Of a stretch of 64,000 nt of DNA, positions 35,664 through 45,500 are shown one piece after another. The stretch is from Roseiarcus sp963806935. Lineage in GTDB: Bacteria > Pseudomonadota > Alphaproteobacteria > Rhizobiales > Beijerinckiaceae. The stretch spans positions 186,001 to 250,000 of the forward strand of contig CAWEAT010000004.1 of the NCBI GenBank assembly GCA_963806935.1, read 5' to 3'. Both the position numbers and the translations under genes were made by a program. Positions within the stretch are counted from its first letter, which is position 1. Each line of letters opens with the position of its first letter. The notes beneath the pieces were generated by a model. That model did not search any database. It saw only the letters and a program-made list of their open reading frames with translations, and was not told where the DNA came from.

Positions 35664-37436
35664 ATGGCGATGTTCGACACGCTTATCGACGACTTGGCCG
35701 GTCGGTACGGACTTGGCGGCAACGCCCGCGCGTTCGTCGGGGAAGTTCTTGCCATGGTCGTCAATTCGCCCGACGGCGTGGGCGGCTTTCTCCAGCGGCT
35801 TAGATCCGGCGGCCTGAGCTCGGAGGTCAGCTCCTGGCTCGGCCGTCCGGATGCGGCCCCGCTCCCTGCTCAGCAGGTCGAACAAGCGCTTGGCCCTACG
35901 GCTCTGGGCCGCGTGGCCAACCGGCTCGGCCTGGCGCAGGACGTCGTTGCGACCGCGATGGGCTATGCGTTGCCCAAAATCGTCGGCCTCCTGACCCCCG
36001 ACGGCGCCATCCCCGGCGGCGTGCCGGTGGAGGTTACGAGGTTCCTTTCGCGGACGCCGGTTGCGACAGTCACGCCGCGGCGAGTCGATGCTCCGCCGAG
36101 CCCGACGCCGGAACAGGCCGGCGTAACGCGCTGGCTGTGGCCGGCGCTGGCGGCGCTGGTGGTGGTCGGCTTCCTGTCCTATTTCTGGTCGACCCTCAAC
36201 CGAATCCCGCCCGCTCCGCCCGTCGCGAAGGCCCCGGAGCCCTCGACCGTCGCGCAGGCGCCGCCCCCGCCGCCGGCTCCTTCGCCAACGCCGCCGCTTC
36301 AGCCGGCGACGCAGGCCCCTGCGCCGGCTTCCACCGAAACGCAGGCGACGCCGCCTCCACCGCCGCCCCGCCTCAGCCGGCAGCGCAGACCCTGCGCCGG
36401 CTTCGACCGAAACGCGGCGACGCGCCTCCGCCGCCTGCCCGCGCTCGCTTCGACCGAAGCGCAGGCGACGACGCCCGCACCCTCGACGGACACGCAAGCG
36501 ACAGCCTCGCAGGCGCCGCCTACGACCGCGGCGCCAGCGCCCGCCGCCCCGGCTTCGCCTGCGACGACCGAACAGTCGTCCGCAACCGCGGCGCCGCCTA
36601 CGACCCCGACTCCCGCCGCGGGTGCGACCGCTGCACCGGCCGCCGCCGCGCCGACCCGGCTCGCGCTCAGCAACGACAACGGCGACGTGCGCGCGTCAGG
36701 CGTTGTGAGCGACGACAATGCGAAGACCTCGATCCTCAACGCGCTCAACTCGGTCTTCGGCGAGGACAAGGTCAAAAGCAACATTAGCGTCGATCAGAAC
36801 GCCGCCGCGGCGTCGTGGCTCGGCAACTTCGCGGCCGCCCTCCAGGCGCTCAAAGGCACGAATGCCGACGCAGTTTTCAAAGGCGACACGGTCGATGTCG
36901 GCGGCAGCACGATGGGGGACAGTGCGCGCGACGCGATCATCGCGGCGTTGAAGAGCGCGCTCGGCGCCGGCGTCGCCGTCGGCGCGCTGACGGACAAGAC
37001 CGCCGCGGCGGTCGCGATCGCCAACGACAAGGCGACGACCGAGCTCGCATCGCTTCCATCCGGCTTCGACGTCAAGGACCTCCTGTTCGCGCTCAATGAC
37101 TCGGTCGTCAATTTCGCCTCGGACAGCGCCGAAGTTCCGGAATCGATGGCGCCGTTCCTGAAGAGCGCAGCCGCCGAGCTGAAGCAGCTCAAAGCCGGCT
37201 ACGTGCTCGAGATCGCGGGCTACACCGACAACACCGGCGATACCGCGCTGAACCTCGCGCTGTCGCAGAAACGCGCGGACGCGGTTCGTGACGCCTTCAT
37301 CAAGCTCGGCGTCGACCCAGACCTGCTTATCGCCAAAGGCTACGGCGAGGCCGATCCGATCGCGAGCAACGACACGCCCGAAGGCCGCCTGAAGAACCGC
37401 CGCATCGAGTATCACGTGGTGAAGGCGCCGACTTAG
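35664..37436 (+). CDS. OmpA-family envelope protein with YidB-like, Pro/Ala linker and OmpA domains
   Basis: The 590-aa protein starts at ATG 35664 after GGGAGGA. Residues 1-130 resemble YidB/DUF937 (DTLIDDLAGRYGLGGNARAF, SSWLGRPDAAPLPAQQVEQA). A transmembrane helix (about 155-175, LWPALAALVVVGFLSYFW) is followed by a Pro/Ala/Thr-rich linker of about 160 residues. A BON-like segment (VRASGVVSDDNAKTSILNAL) precedes the C-terminal OmpA peptidoglycan-binding domain (VNFASDSAEVPESM, EIAGYTDNTGDTALNLALSQ, GRLKNRRIEYHVV). The linker contains about three copies of a 40-bp repeat; the middle copy is in a different frame, restored before the next. The product probably tethers the membrane to the cell wall. 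Confidence 0.85.
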   Translation: MAMFDTLIDDLAGRYGLGGNARAFVGEVLAMVVNSPDGVGGFLQRLRSGGLSSEVSSWLGRPDAAPLPAQQVEQALGPTALGRVANRLGLAQDVVATAMGYALPKIVGLLTPDGAIPGGVPVEVTRFLSRTPVATVTPRRVDAPPSPTPEQAGVTRWLWPALAALVVVGFLSYFWSTLNRIPPAPPVAKAPEPSTVAQAPPPPPAPSPTPPLQPATQAPAPASTETQATPPPPPPRLSRQRRPCAGFDRNAATRLRRLPALASTEAQATTPAPSTDTQATASQAPPTTAAPAPAAPASPATTEQSSATAAPPTTPTPAAGATAAPAAAAPTRLALSNDNGDVRASGVVSDDNAKTSILNALNSVFGEDKVKSNISVDQNAAAASWLGNFAAALQALKGTNADAVFKGDTVDVGGSTMGDSARDAIIAALKSALGAGVAVGALTDKTAAAVAIANDKATTELASLPSGFDVKDLLFALNDSVVNFASDSAEVPESMAPFLKSAAAELKQLKAGYVLEIAGYTDNTGDTALNLALSQKRADAVRDAFIKLGVDPDLLIAKGYGEADPIASNDTPEGRLKNRRIEYHVVKAPT

Positions 37437-37481
37437 GGCGAGGCCCCGCGGATCCGGGCGCAGAGAAACGACCGAGGCGCT

Positions 37482-38414
37482 TCACGCGCTGAGCGATCGT
37501 TTCGCCGCGAGCGCCGTATTGGCCATCAGCATGGCGATGGTCATGCGGCCGACGCCGCCGGGGACCGGCGTGATCGCGCCGGCGACCCCCGCCGCCTGCG
37601 TATAGGCGACATCGCCGACGAGGCGGGTCTTGGGCCGGCCGGATGCGTCGAGCCCATGGCCGGGCACGCGGTTGATGCCGACGTCGATCACGATCGCCCC
37701 GGGCTTGATCCAATTCTCCCGCACCATTTCCGGCCGGCCGACGGCGGCGACGAGGATGTCGGCGCGGCGCGCGACCGAGGGCAGGTCGAGCGTGCGCGAG
37801 TGGGCGATCGTCACCGTGCAGTGCCGGGCGAGCAGGAGTTGCGCCATCGGCTTGCCGACGATATTCGAGCGGCCAATGATCACCGCCTCCATGCCCTCGG
37901 GCGACCGGCCCAGCCGCTCGCAGGCGCGGTCGATGAGGATCATCGCGCCGGCGGGCGTGCAGGGGATGAGCGCCCGGCTCGTATCGCCGATCGAGAGCAG
38001 ACCGACATTGATCGGATGAAAGCCGTCGACGTCCTTCGCCGGCGCAACCGCTTCCAGGACTCGCGCCGAATCGATGTGCGCCGGCAGCGGCAATTGCACC
38101 AGAATGCCGTGAACGGCGGGATCGGCGTTCAACATCTCGATGAGCGCGAGCAATTCGGCTTCGCCCGTCTCGGCCGGCAGGTTGTGCTGGATCGAATGGA
38201 AGCCGCAGGCCTTGGCCGCCCTGCCCTTGCCCGCCACATAGGTCTGGCTGGCCGGATTGTCGCCGACCAGGACAACCGCGAGGCCGGGCGTCACGCCATG
38301 CGCTGCGAGCGCGCGCGCCTCCGCGGCGACCTCCGCAAGCACGCCCTCCGCGATCGCTGCGCCGTCGAGCACGAAAGCCGAAGCGCCGGCCATCGATCGT
38401 TCCTGCGCGGACAT
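37482..38414 (-). CDS. folD: Bifunctional methylenetetrahydrofolate dehydrogenase/cyclohydrolase
   Basis: FolD interconverts 5,10-methylene-, methenyl- and 10-formyl-tetrahydrofolate, central to C1 metabolism. The protein is 310 aa. Motifs are ASQTYVAGKGRAAKACGF (catalytic Tyr and Lys), GILVQLPLPAHID, KDVDGFHPINVGLLS, VIIGRSNIVGKPMAQLLLAR, and the C-terminal TPVPGGVGRMTIAMLMANT. ATG 38414 has GAGGA eight bases upstream; ATG 38393 is an alternative. It is the last gene of a tight minus-strand run thiL-IMPase-aldose epimerase-folD, 11 nt after the epimerase gene. Confidence 0.95.
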   Translation of the reverse strand: MSAQERSMAGASAFVLDGAAIAEGVLAEVAAEARALAAHGVTPGLAVVLVGDNPASQTYVAGKGRAAKACGFHSIQHNLPAETGEAELLALIEMLNADPAVHGILVQLPLPAHIDSARVLEAVAPAKDVDGFHPINVGLLSIGDTSRALIPCTPAGAMILIDRACERLGRSPEGMEAVIIGRSNIVGKPMAQLLLARHCTVTIAHSRTLDLPSVARRADILVAAVGRPEMVRENWIKPGAIVIDVGINRVPGHGLDASGRPKTRLVGDVAYTQAAGVAGAITPVPGGVGRMTIAMLMANTALAAKRSLSA

Positions 38415-38425
38415 TGAACCAATCC

Positions 38426-39295
38426 TCACTTCGGCCGGAAGACGAAGCGCGCCTCGTGGCGCGCGCGCCCCCCCGGCTCGAGTACGCGCATGCTGGGCTT
38501 GTCGCTGAGTTCGCCCTCGAACCCGTCCGGATCGCTGTAGCCGGTCCACGCTTCGAGGCAAAGGAACGGCGCGCCCGGCCTTGTCCACAGTCCGGCGTGG
38601 GGGAAGCCCGGATATTCCATTGTGATCGACGCACCCGAGGCGTCGATGAAGGCGAGCGACCGGCTCGAGCGGTCGAAGAAACACAGAGCGTCGTGAGCGA
38701 ACAGAGCGTCGGTGAGCTTGAGGTCGCGGCCCTGGAGCGGAATCGGGCGCATGGTCTTGCCGATCAAGCCGCCCGGCGCGATGAGCGGAACCTCGGGCGG
38801 CTCCGCCTGATCGAACCGCACAAGAGCGCCATCGCGTCCGGCCGCGCCGAGCGGCCAGCGGAAGCCCGGGTGGAGCCCGCAGGCGTAAGGGGCGGCCTTG
38901 GCGCCGGGATTGGCGACTTCGATCGCCATCGCGAGCGACTCGGCAGCGAGCCGGTATTCGACCGTGAGCGCGAAGGCGAACGGATAGACCGCGCGCGTGC
39001 GCGCATTGTCGACAAGGGTCAGCCGGGCGAAGTCGGACGACGAGGATTCGACAGCAAAGGTCTCGAACCGGGCGAAGCCGTGCAGCCCGAGCGGATAGGT
39101 GTGGCCGTCGACACGCGCCTCGCCGTTCCGCGTCCACCCGACGACCGGATAGAGGATCGGACTGATGTCGGGCCAGATCGCCGGGTCGCCGGGCCACATG
39201 AGGTCCCGCCCCGCGATCCGCCATTGTCTGGCCTCGCCGCCGAGGAGCGCGATCGCCGCTTGCGCGTCGCCGTGAGTGAGCGTGATTTCGGTCAT
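38426..39295 (-). CDS. Aldose 1-epimerase family protein
   Basis: The 289-aa protein has the beta-sandwich mutarotase fold. ISPILYPVVGWTRNGEARVD and LGLHGFARFETF supply the first catalytic His. LHPGFRWPLGAAGRDGALVR supplies a second His, and FLCLEAWTGYSDPDGFEGEL contains the catalytic Glu. It belongs to the broader GalM/YeaD-like group; the sugar is not determinable. Its start overlaps the stop of the inositol-monophosphatase-family gene (ATGA type), so the two are translationally coupled. Confidence 0.88.
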   Translation of the reverse strand: MTEITLTHGDAQAAIALLGGEARQWRIAGRDLMWPGDPAIWPDISPILYPVVGWTRNGEARVDGHTYPLGLHGFARFETFAVESSSSDFARLTLVDNARTRAVYPFAFALTVEYRLAAESLAMAIEVANPGAKAAPYACGLHPGFRWPLGAAGRDGALVRFDQAEPPEVPLIAPGGLIGKTMRPIPLQGRDLKLTDALFAHDALCFFDRSSRSLAFIDASGASITMEYPGFPHAGLWTRPGAPFLCLEAWTGYSDPDGFEGELSDKPSMRVLEPGGRARHEARFVFRPK

Positions 39296-40101
39296 CAGAC
39301 AATCCCCTCGAAGGCGGCGGCGGCGATGAGCGCCTGCTTGATCCCGGGCGCGCAGGCGATGAGCGCATTGCCGTTGGCGAGGCCGTCGCCGTTCAGAAAA
39401 TCGCTGACAAAGCCGCCGGCCTCGCTCACCATGAGATTCCCGGCGAGACAGTCCCAGGCGTTGATGTGATGCTCGACGAAACCGTCGAGCCGTCCGGCGG
39501 CGACATAGGCGATGGCCAGCGCGCCCGAGCCGGTGCGGGACGGCGAGGCTCCGGTCGAGGCCACCCGCTCGAGGAGGCCGACATATTGAGCGAACCCCGC
39601 GCGCGAGTTCCAGCCGACCTCGACTGCGGCGTTGGCGAGCGCATCGACGCGCGAGACGCTGATCGGCTCGCCGTTGAGCCGCGCCCCGCCCCCTCGCTTG
39701 GCGGCGAACAATTCGTCGAGCATCGGATTATAGATGACGCCGACCTCGACCTTGGCTGCGATGACGCAGGCGATCGAGACGCAGAAATGCGGCGCGCCGC
39801 GAGCGAAATTCGCGGTGCCGTCGATCGGATCAACGACCCACACCGCCCCGCCCTCGCCCGCAGGCCGCGCGTTGCTCTCCTCGCCGATGAATCCGTCCTG
39901 GGGAAAGACAACCGCGAGGCGCTCGGCGATGAACGTCTCCGTCTCGCCGTCGACCTCAGTCAGATAGTCCTGCCGGGCTTTGAACGCGACCGTGAACGAA
40001 CGATCGAGAAACCGCCGTCGCGCCTTCGCGCCCGCCTCGCGCGCGATCGCCTGCGCCGCGAGCAGTCGCATGTCCATGAACGCCGGCGCCGCTTCGATCA
40101 T
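39295..40101 (-). CDS. Inositol monophosphatase family protein
   Basis: This 268-aa Mg-dependent phosphatase has GFIGEESNARPAGEGGAVWV with metal-ligand Glu residues. The signature VVDPIDGTANFARGAPHFCV is next, and the C-terminal HHINAWDCLAGNLMVSEAGG carries the third metal Asp. Substrates in this family include inositol 1-phosphate, histidinol phosphate and 3'-phosphoadenosine 5'-phosphate; which applies is unknown. The start overlaps nothing upstream; thiL ends 11 nt before it. It is coupled to the downstream aldose epimerase gene by a 4-nt overlap. Confidence 0.9.
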   Translation of the reverse strand: MIEAAPAFMDMRLLAAQAIAREAGAKARRRFLDRSFTVAFKARQDYLTEVDGETETFIAERLAVVFPQDGFIGEESNARPAGEGGAVWVVDPIDGTANFARGAPHFCVSIACVIAAKVEVGVIYNPMLDELFAAKRGGGARLNGEPISVSRVDALANAAVEVGWNSRAGFAQYVGLLERVASTGASPSRTGSGALAIAYVAAGRLDGFVEHHINAWDCLAGNLMVSEAGGFVSDFLNGDGLANGNALIACAPGIKQALIAAAAFEGIV

Positions 40102-40112
40102 CCGGATGGCTT

Positions 40113-41093
40113 TCAGAAATGGCTATAGGAACCGCGGGCAAAGACGACCGGGGCGCCGTCAGAGCCGACGAAGCGCGGCGGCCGCCGCCCCTCGACCGCT
40201 TCGCCGACGAACGTCAACGGCACGCCTGCCGCCGCCGCAGCCGCCTCGAAGGCCGGCGCGGAATCGAGCGGCGCCGAGGCGAGAAGTTCATAGTCGTCGC
40301 CGCCGGTCGCCGCAACCTCGAACAGGCCGGGATCGGCGGCGATCGCGGCTTGCGCGGACTGCGACAGCGGCAGACGAGAGAGCGGAACCTCGGCGCTGAC
40401 CCCCGATGCGTCGAGCATCTTGGTCAGATCGCCGACGAAGCCGTCCGAGACGTCCATGCCGCCGCTCGCGTGGGCCGCCATCGCGCCGATCAGCTTGAGG
40501 CGCGGCTCCGGCGTCAGATACCGACCAATGAGGAACGCCTTGTCGGCCTCCGAGATGTCGGGCCCACGGCCTTGGCGGATTTTGAGCCCCAGCGCCGCAT
40601 CGCCGATCGTGCCGGTGACATAGAGGCGATCGCCGGGCTTGACCCCGGTGCGCCGCGCCATCCGCCCTTCCGGGACCGAGCCGAGCGCGGTCACGCTCAG
40701 CGTCAGCGGCCCCGGGGTCGAAACCGTATCGCCGCCGATCAGCGGGCAATCATAAGTCCTGGCGTCGGCGCCGAGACCGGCGGCGAAGGCGCCGAGCCAG
40801 TCCTCGCGCCACTCCTCTGACAGCGCGAGCGTCAACAGGAATCCGAGCGGGCGCGCGCCCTTGGCTGCAAGGTCGGACAGGTTGACGCGCAGCGCCTTGC
40901 GCGCGATTGCCCCCGGCGGGTCGTCGGCGAAGAAATGGACGCCTGCGACCAGCGCGTCGGCGGTGAGGACGAGGTCCTCGCCTGCCGGCGGGCGAACCAG
41001 GGCGGCGTCGTCGCGCAGCCCCAAGCCCGCCGGTCCCGCCAGCGGAGCGAAATAACGGGCGATCAAGTCGTCTTCGCCGAGGCGGGGGGACAT
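40113..41093 (-). CDS. thiL: Thiamine-monophosphate kinase
   Basis: ThiL phosphorylates thiamine monophosphate to thiamine diphosphate, the last step of cofactor synthesis. The 326-aa protein has LGLRDDAALVRPPAGEDLVL and ADALVAGVHFFADDPPGAIA. KALRVNLSDLAAKGARPLGF, PLIGGDTVSTPGPLTLSVTA and GGMDVSDGFVGDLTKMLDAS are the metal/ATP-binding features of the PurM-like fold. It appears to lead a four-gene minus-strand operon. Thiamine diphosphate is the cofactor of the transketolase in this window. It is divergent from tyrS. Confidence 0.94.
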   Translation of the reverse strand: MSPRLGEDDLIARYFAPLAGPAGLGLRDDAALVRPPAGEDLVLTADALVAGVHFFADDPPGAIARKALRVNLSDLAAKGARPLGFLLTLALSEEWREDWLGAFAAGLGADARTYDCPLIGGDTVSTPGPLTLSVTALGSVPEGRMARRTGVKPGDRLYVTGTIGDAALGLKIRQGRGPDISEADKAFLIGRYLTPEPRLKLIGAMAAHASGGMDVSDGFVGDLTKMLDASGVSAEVPLSRLPLSQSAQAAIAADPGLFEVAATGGDDYELLASAPLDSAPAFEAAAAAAGVPLTFVGEAVEGRRPPRFVGSDGAPVVFARGSYSHF

Positions 41094-41318
41094 GGGAAGC
41101 GCGCGGGTCCTGACACGCGCCGGTTCGAGGGCGCGGATGCCGGTCTGTTAGCGCATTCGGTCGGCAATGTCCCCGTCGACGACCCAAACCCGACAGGATC
41201 GAGACCGCTTCCCCGCCGCCTTGCACTTGGCGGTCCGGGTTCCGAGCCGCTGCCGCGCCTTCGCGCTCGCCTCCGCCGCCTAAACCACGCCCCGCGAAAT
41301 GCGCCCGAAGGACTGAGC

Positions 41319-42578
41319 TTGACCGACGCGTTCCAACCCCGATCCGACTTCCTGCGCGTCATGCAGGAGCGCGGATTCGTGCATCAGTGCTCCGATCTTG
41401 CGGGCCTCGACGACAAGGCGCACTCGGGGACGCTCGCCGGCTATATCGGGTTCGACTGCACCGCGCCCTCGCTGCATGTCGGCAACCTGGTCGGGATCAT
41501 GATGCTGCACTGGCTGCAGGAGACAGGCGGCAAGCCGGTCGCGCTGATGGGCGGCGGCACGACGATGGTCGGCGATCCGTCGGGCAAGGACGAGAGCCGC
41601 AAGCTGCTGACAGTTGCTGAGATCGCTGCCAACAAGGCGGGCATCCGCAAGGCGTTCGCCCATTTCATCCGCTTCGGCGACGGCAAGCATGACGCCATCA
41701 TGCCCGACAACGCCGACTGGCTCGCGAAGCTCAACTACATCGAATTCCTGCGCGACGTCGGACGGCATTTCTCGGTCAACCGCATGCTGGCGATGGATTC
41801 GGTCAAGCTGCGCCTGAGCCGGGAGCACGAGCTCACATTCCTCGAGTTCAACTACATGTGCCTGCAGGCTTACGACTTCGCCGAGCTCAACAAGCGCTAC
41901 GGCGTGACGCTGCAGATGGGCGGCTCCGACCAGTGGGGCAACATCGTTACCGGCATCGATCTCGGCCGCCGCATGGGGCTCGAGCAACTCTACGCGCTGA
42001 CGACACCGCTGATCACCATGGCGTCGGGCGCGAAAATGGGTAAGACCGCCGCAGGCGCGATCTGGCTCGATGAGACCATGCTCGCGCCCTACGACTACTG
42101 GCAGTTCTGGCGCAATGTCGACGACGCCGACGTCGGCCGGTTCCTGAAGCTGTTCACGCTCCTGCCTCTGGAGGAAATCCGCCGGCTCGAAAGCCTGCCC
42201 GGCGCCGAGATCAACGAAGCGAAGAAGGCGCTGGCCAACGAGGCGACCGCGCTTCTGCATGGGCGCGCGGCCGCCGACGCCGCGGCGGCCACCGCCCGCA
42301 AGACCTTCGAGGAAGGCGAGCTAGCCGAAAGCCTGCCGACGGTCGACGTGCCGGGGTTTGAATTCGACGCCGGGCTTGGCGCGCTGACCGCCTTCGTTCG
42401 CGCTGGGCTGGTCGCCTCGACCGGCGAAGCGCGCCGTCAGATCCGCGGCGGCGGCTTGAGGATCAACGACGCTGCGCTCGGCGACGAAAAGGCGCTCATC
42501 ACCCGCGAGGCGCTGAAGACGGGCGTCGTCAAGCTGTCGCTCGGCCGCAAGAAGCACGTGCTGCTCAGGGCGGTGTGA
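41319..42578 (+). CDS. tyrS: Tyrosyl-tRNA synthetase
   Basis: This class I synthetase charges tRNA-Tyr. The 419-aa protein has the HIGH-type motif in APSLHVGNLVGIMMLHWL, the tyrosine-binding YDFAELNKRYG and QMGGSDQWGNIVTGIDLGRR. The KMSKS-type motif is GAKMGKTAAGAIW. A C-terminal S4 RNA-binding domain contains ASTGEARRQIRGGGLRIND. I chose TTG 41319 (GAAGGA upstream) because the protein then starts TDAFQPRSDFLRVMQERG as in relatives; no suitable ATG is present. Its stop is one base from the convergent DUF3971 gene. Confidence 0.95.
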   Translation: MTDAFQPRSDFLRVMQERGFVHQCSDLAGLDDKAHSGTLAGYIGFDCTAPSLHVGNLVGIMMLHWLQETGGKPVALMGGGTTMVGDPSGKDESRKLLTVAEIAANKAGIRKAFAHFIRFGDGKHDAIMPDNADWLAKLNYIEFLRDVGRHFSVNRMLAMDSVKLRLSREHELTFLEFNYMCLQAYDFAELNKRYGVTLQMGGSDQWGNIVTGIDLGRRMGLEQLYALTTPLITMASGAKMGKTAAGAIWLDETMLAPYDYWQFWRNVDDADVGRFLKLFTLLPLEEIRRLESLPGAEINEAKKALANEATALLHGRAAADAAAATARKTFEEGELAESLPTVDVPGFEFDAGLGALTAFVRAGLVASTGEARRQIRGGGLRINDAALGDEKALITREALKTGVVKLSLGRKKHVLLRAV

Positions 42579-42579
42579 G

Positions 42580-45500
42580 CTACCGCGCCGGCCGCTGCGC
42601 TGGTATTTCCACCGCCTGCGCCGGCTCGGGCGCACCGCCGCGGCTCGTCGTGCCGTCGATTGCGCCGAGAATCCGGCGCAAGATTCCGGGCGCGATCGCC
42701 GATAGCGGATTGACTGTCAGCGTGGGGCCGCTCATCGCCCCGTGCACGCGATAGCTGACCCCGAAAACGCCGTCGTTCTGGCCGCCGCTGAGCAGAACGC
42801 CGACCAGCGGGATCTTGGTCAGCATGGTGTTGACCTGATAGGCGGGCACGAACGACCCGCTGACGTCGATCTGGCTGTGCTCGAAATCGATCAACCCCTG
42901 GGTCGTCAGCCCCATGTACGGATTATAGATCACGGCGTCCTGGATCTTGAGCCGTCCGGGCGTATGCTCGAACGACGCCGTCATCCTCTGAAAGCGCACG
43001 AGCGAGGGATCGATCGCCGCGCCGCCGTCCTCCGACGCGCGCGGCCGGCCGGCCGTCACCAGCTGGCGGAACGCCGGCTCGTCGCGCAGCACGAAATTGG
43101 TGAGGGTCGCCTGGCCGGCGCTCGCGTCGCCCCTGGATCGCAAGATGAGATCGAGATCGCCGCCCTCGAGGCGCGCATAGAGGTCGGCGAAACGGACGAG
43201 GGCGCCGGCGTCGGTGGTGGTGAGCCGCATTTCCCCGCCGCTCCCGGTCGCAGTCACCGCGCCGCTGCCGACCCGACCGCGCAAGGCGCCCAGCCTCATG
43301 TCGCCGCCGCGACGGAAAGCCGTCATCTCCAGGCCGTTGATCGCCTGCTTGTTCGCGCCGACGACACTCGCGACATTGATATCGAGATCGAGGTCTTTGG
43401 CGGCTTGGCCCGACTGCGTCCCCGCAAAGTAGGATTTTACGAATGGGCGTGCATCCAGCGCCGCCCCGCGCACAGAGACCTTGAGCAAAGTGGGACTATT
43501 GTTGACCTCAGCCCTGAAGTCGTCGCCGGGAGAGATGCGCCCCTGGGTGATCGTGGCGCTCTGGATTGCGCCGTCCGCGCCCGCCTGAGCGGTCCCGCGC
43601 ATCGTCGATGCGCCCAAATCGATGGCGACGTTGCTGAGAGAGGAGCCCTCGGGCGCGGGCTTGACGATGAACGTCGCCTTGCCCGGCTTTCCTGCGGGTT
43701 TCGAGACGCCCGGGACCGGATTGTCGATCCCGGCGGGCGTGAGATCGATTTCGACCTCGGCGCTCGTGCGGCTCAGCGGCGCCTTGAGCTTGACCGGAAG
43801 CGTTCCAGTCAGCCACGAGCTGAAATTCATCCCCCGCTTCGCGCGCCCAGCGGCGTCCAGGGCGAAAGTCACAGTGGCCGAGCCTTCGTCCCCTGCCCCG
43901 CGGTTGACTTCGACATGCGTCGGGGCGCCGAGGAGCGTGCCGTCGCCGACGATCTTCATCGATTCGCGGTCGCCCTGAAACGAAGCCGTCGCGGCCTCGA
44001 GCTTTTCATCGGCGAGGAACTTGTCGACCTGAAGCTCCTTGAGCGCTCCGCTCGCATGGAACTGCGTGTCGTCGGGACGCGCGGTCTTGCCAAGCTTGAG
44101 GTCAAGGGCGAGATCGCCTTCCGCCTGCCCCTTGACGGACGACGGATCGATCGTCAGTCCAGCCTGGCGGCGCAACGGCTCGCGCATCAGGAGATCGGCC
44201 AGCGAGTCGGCGGTTCCGGTCATGTGGGCGTGCGAAGACGCGTCGACGATCGGGCGGGGCGTCATATCGGCGATGTTGAAGGCAAGGTCGCTCGCCTGCA
44301 CCCGCCGCGTCGGCGACAGCGTCATGTAAGCGCGGTTGCCGGAGAGCGAAAATTCATGCCCGGTGAACGATCCGGACCCCTCGTCGGTCATCATCATCGG
44401 CAAGCCGGGCATGAGGTCGACGCCGACGTCGCGGGTGGTGAACTCGCCGTGAAGGCTCTCGCGCGGCAAGCCGCGTTTGTGCGCCATCGCGTCGAGATCG
44501 GCCGCCGTCCAGTTGGCCTTCATCGTTCCGCGCAGCCGGCCGCCGTGAAGGTTGTGGGCGCACCATTCGCGCACGTCGGGATTGATGAATTGCGGCCACA
44601 GGCGGACGAGATCGAGCGTCGCGCTGGGGCCGGCCGCGAGGTCGAGCTTGAGCGACGATCCGTCGCCGTCGGGAGCGGACTCCGCCTTGAGCGACAGGTC
44701 GACCGTCGGTCCGCGGGCGGTGAGGCCGTCGACGATGAAGCGCTGCGCCGCCGCCAGGTACCGCGTGTCGACGACGATCGACTCGAGCTCAACCGGGTTC
44801 GCGCCTGCGTGCTCCGGGCTGAATCGCGCGTCGCGCGCCTCGAGATGCGCGGTCCAGACCTTGTCGGCGTCCGCTGGCGGCGCGAGCGACCCTTGCATTT
44901 TCACATGCGTCTGACCGGAGAGCACTTCGAGCTTGTCGATGCGATAGCGCCGCGCGTCCCCGTCCCAGGCGACGGCGCCGGCCGCCTCGTCGATGAAAAA
45001 GGGGACCGCGTCGGGATTGTTGAAGCGCACGCGTCCGGCACCGACGCTGAACCGGCCGGTGAAGGTCCGGAGCATCGACTGCGGCGTGACCTCGGCCTCG
45101 ATCCTGATCGCGATCGGCCCTTCGGCGGTCAGCGGCGGAGGCCGCTTGTCGAACGCCTGGAGGTCGGCGAGGCTCAAATCGCGCGCTTCCACCGAAAGCG
45201 CCGGCGCGTCTCCGTCGGAGGCCTGCGCGGAAACGCTCCACGGCCCGGCAGGACCGGTCGCCGAGATGGTCGCGTGCGCGGTCGAGCCCGAGTGGTCGAA
45301 CACGACGGCAAAATCCTTGTAGACGACCCGGCGCTGCGTCGCATCGTTCTGGATCTCGAAATAGCCGTTGGCGAGGGTCAGCCGGTCGAGCGCCTGGGCG
45401 GCGCCGGCCATGGCCTCGGCGGCGAAGCGGACGAAAGCGGCGATGTCGGGCGCTCCTCCGGCCTCGGGAGCCCCGCCCGGCAGAGGAATCGGAGTCGCGC

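Noticed and set aside
36300..36500. OmpA-like gene as a frameshifted pseudogene
   Set aside because: The two shifts compensate and the frame is open through the complete OmpA domain, so I list it as a CDS.
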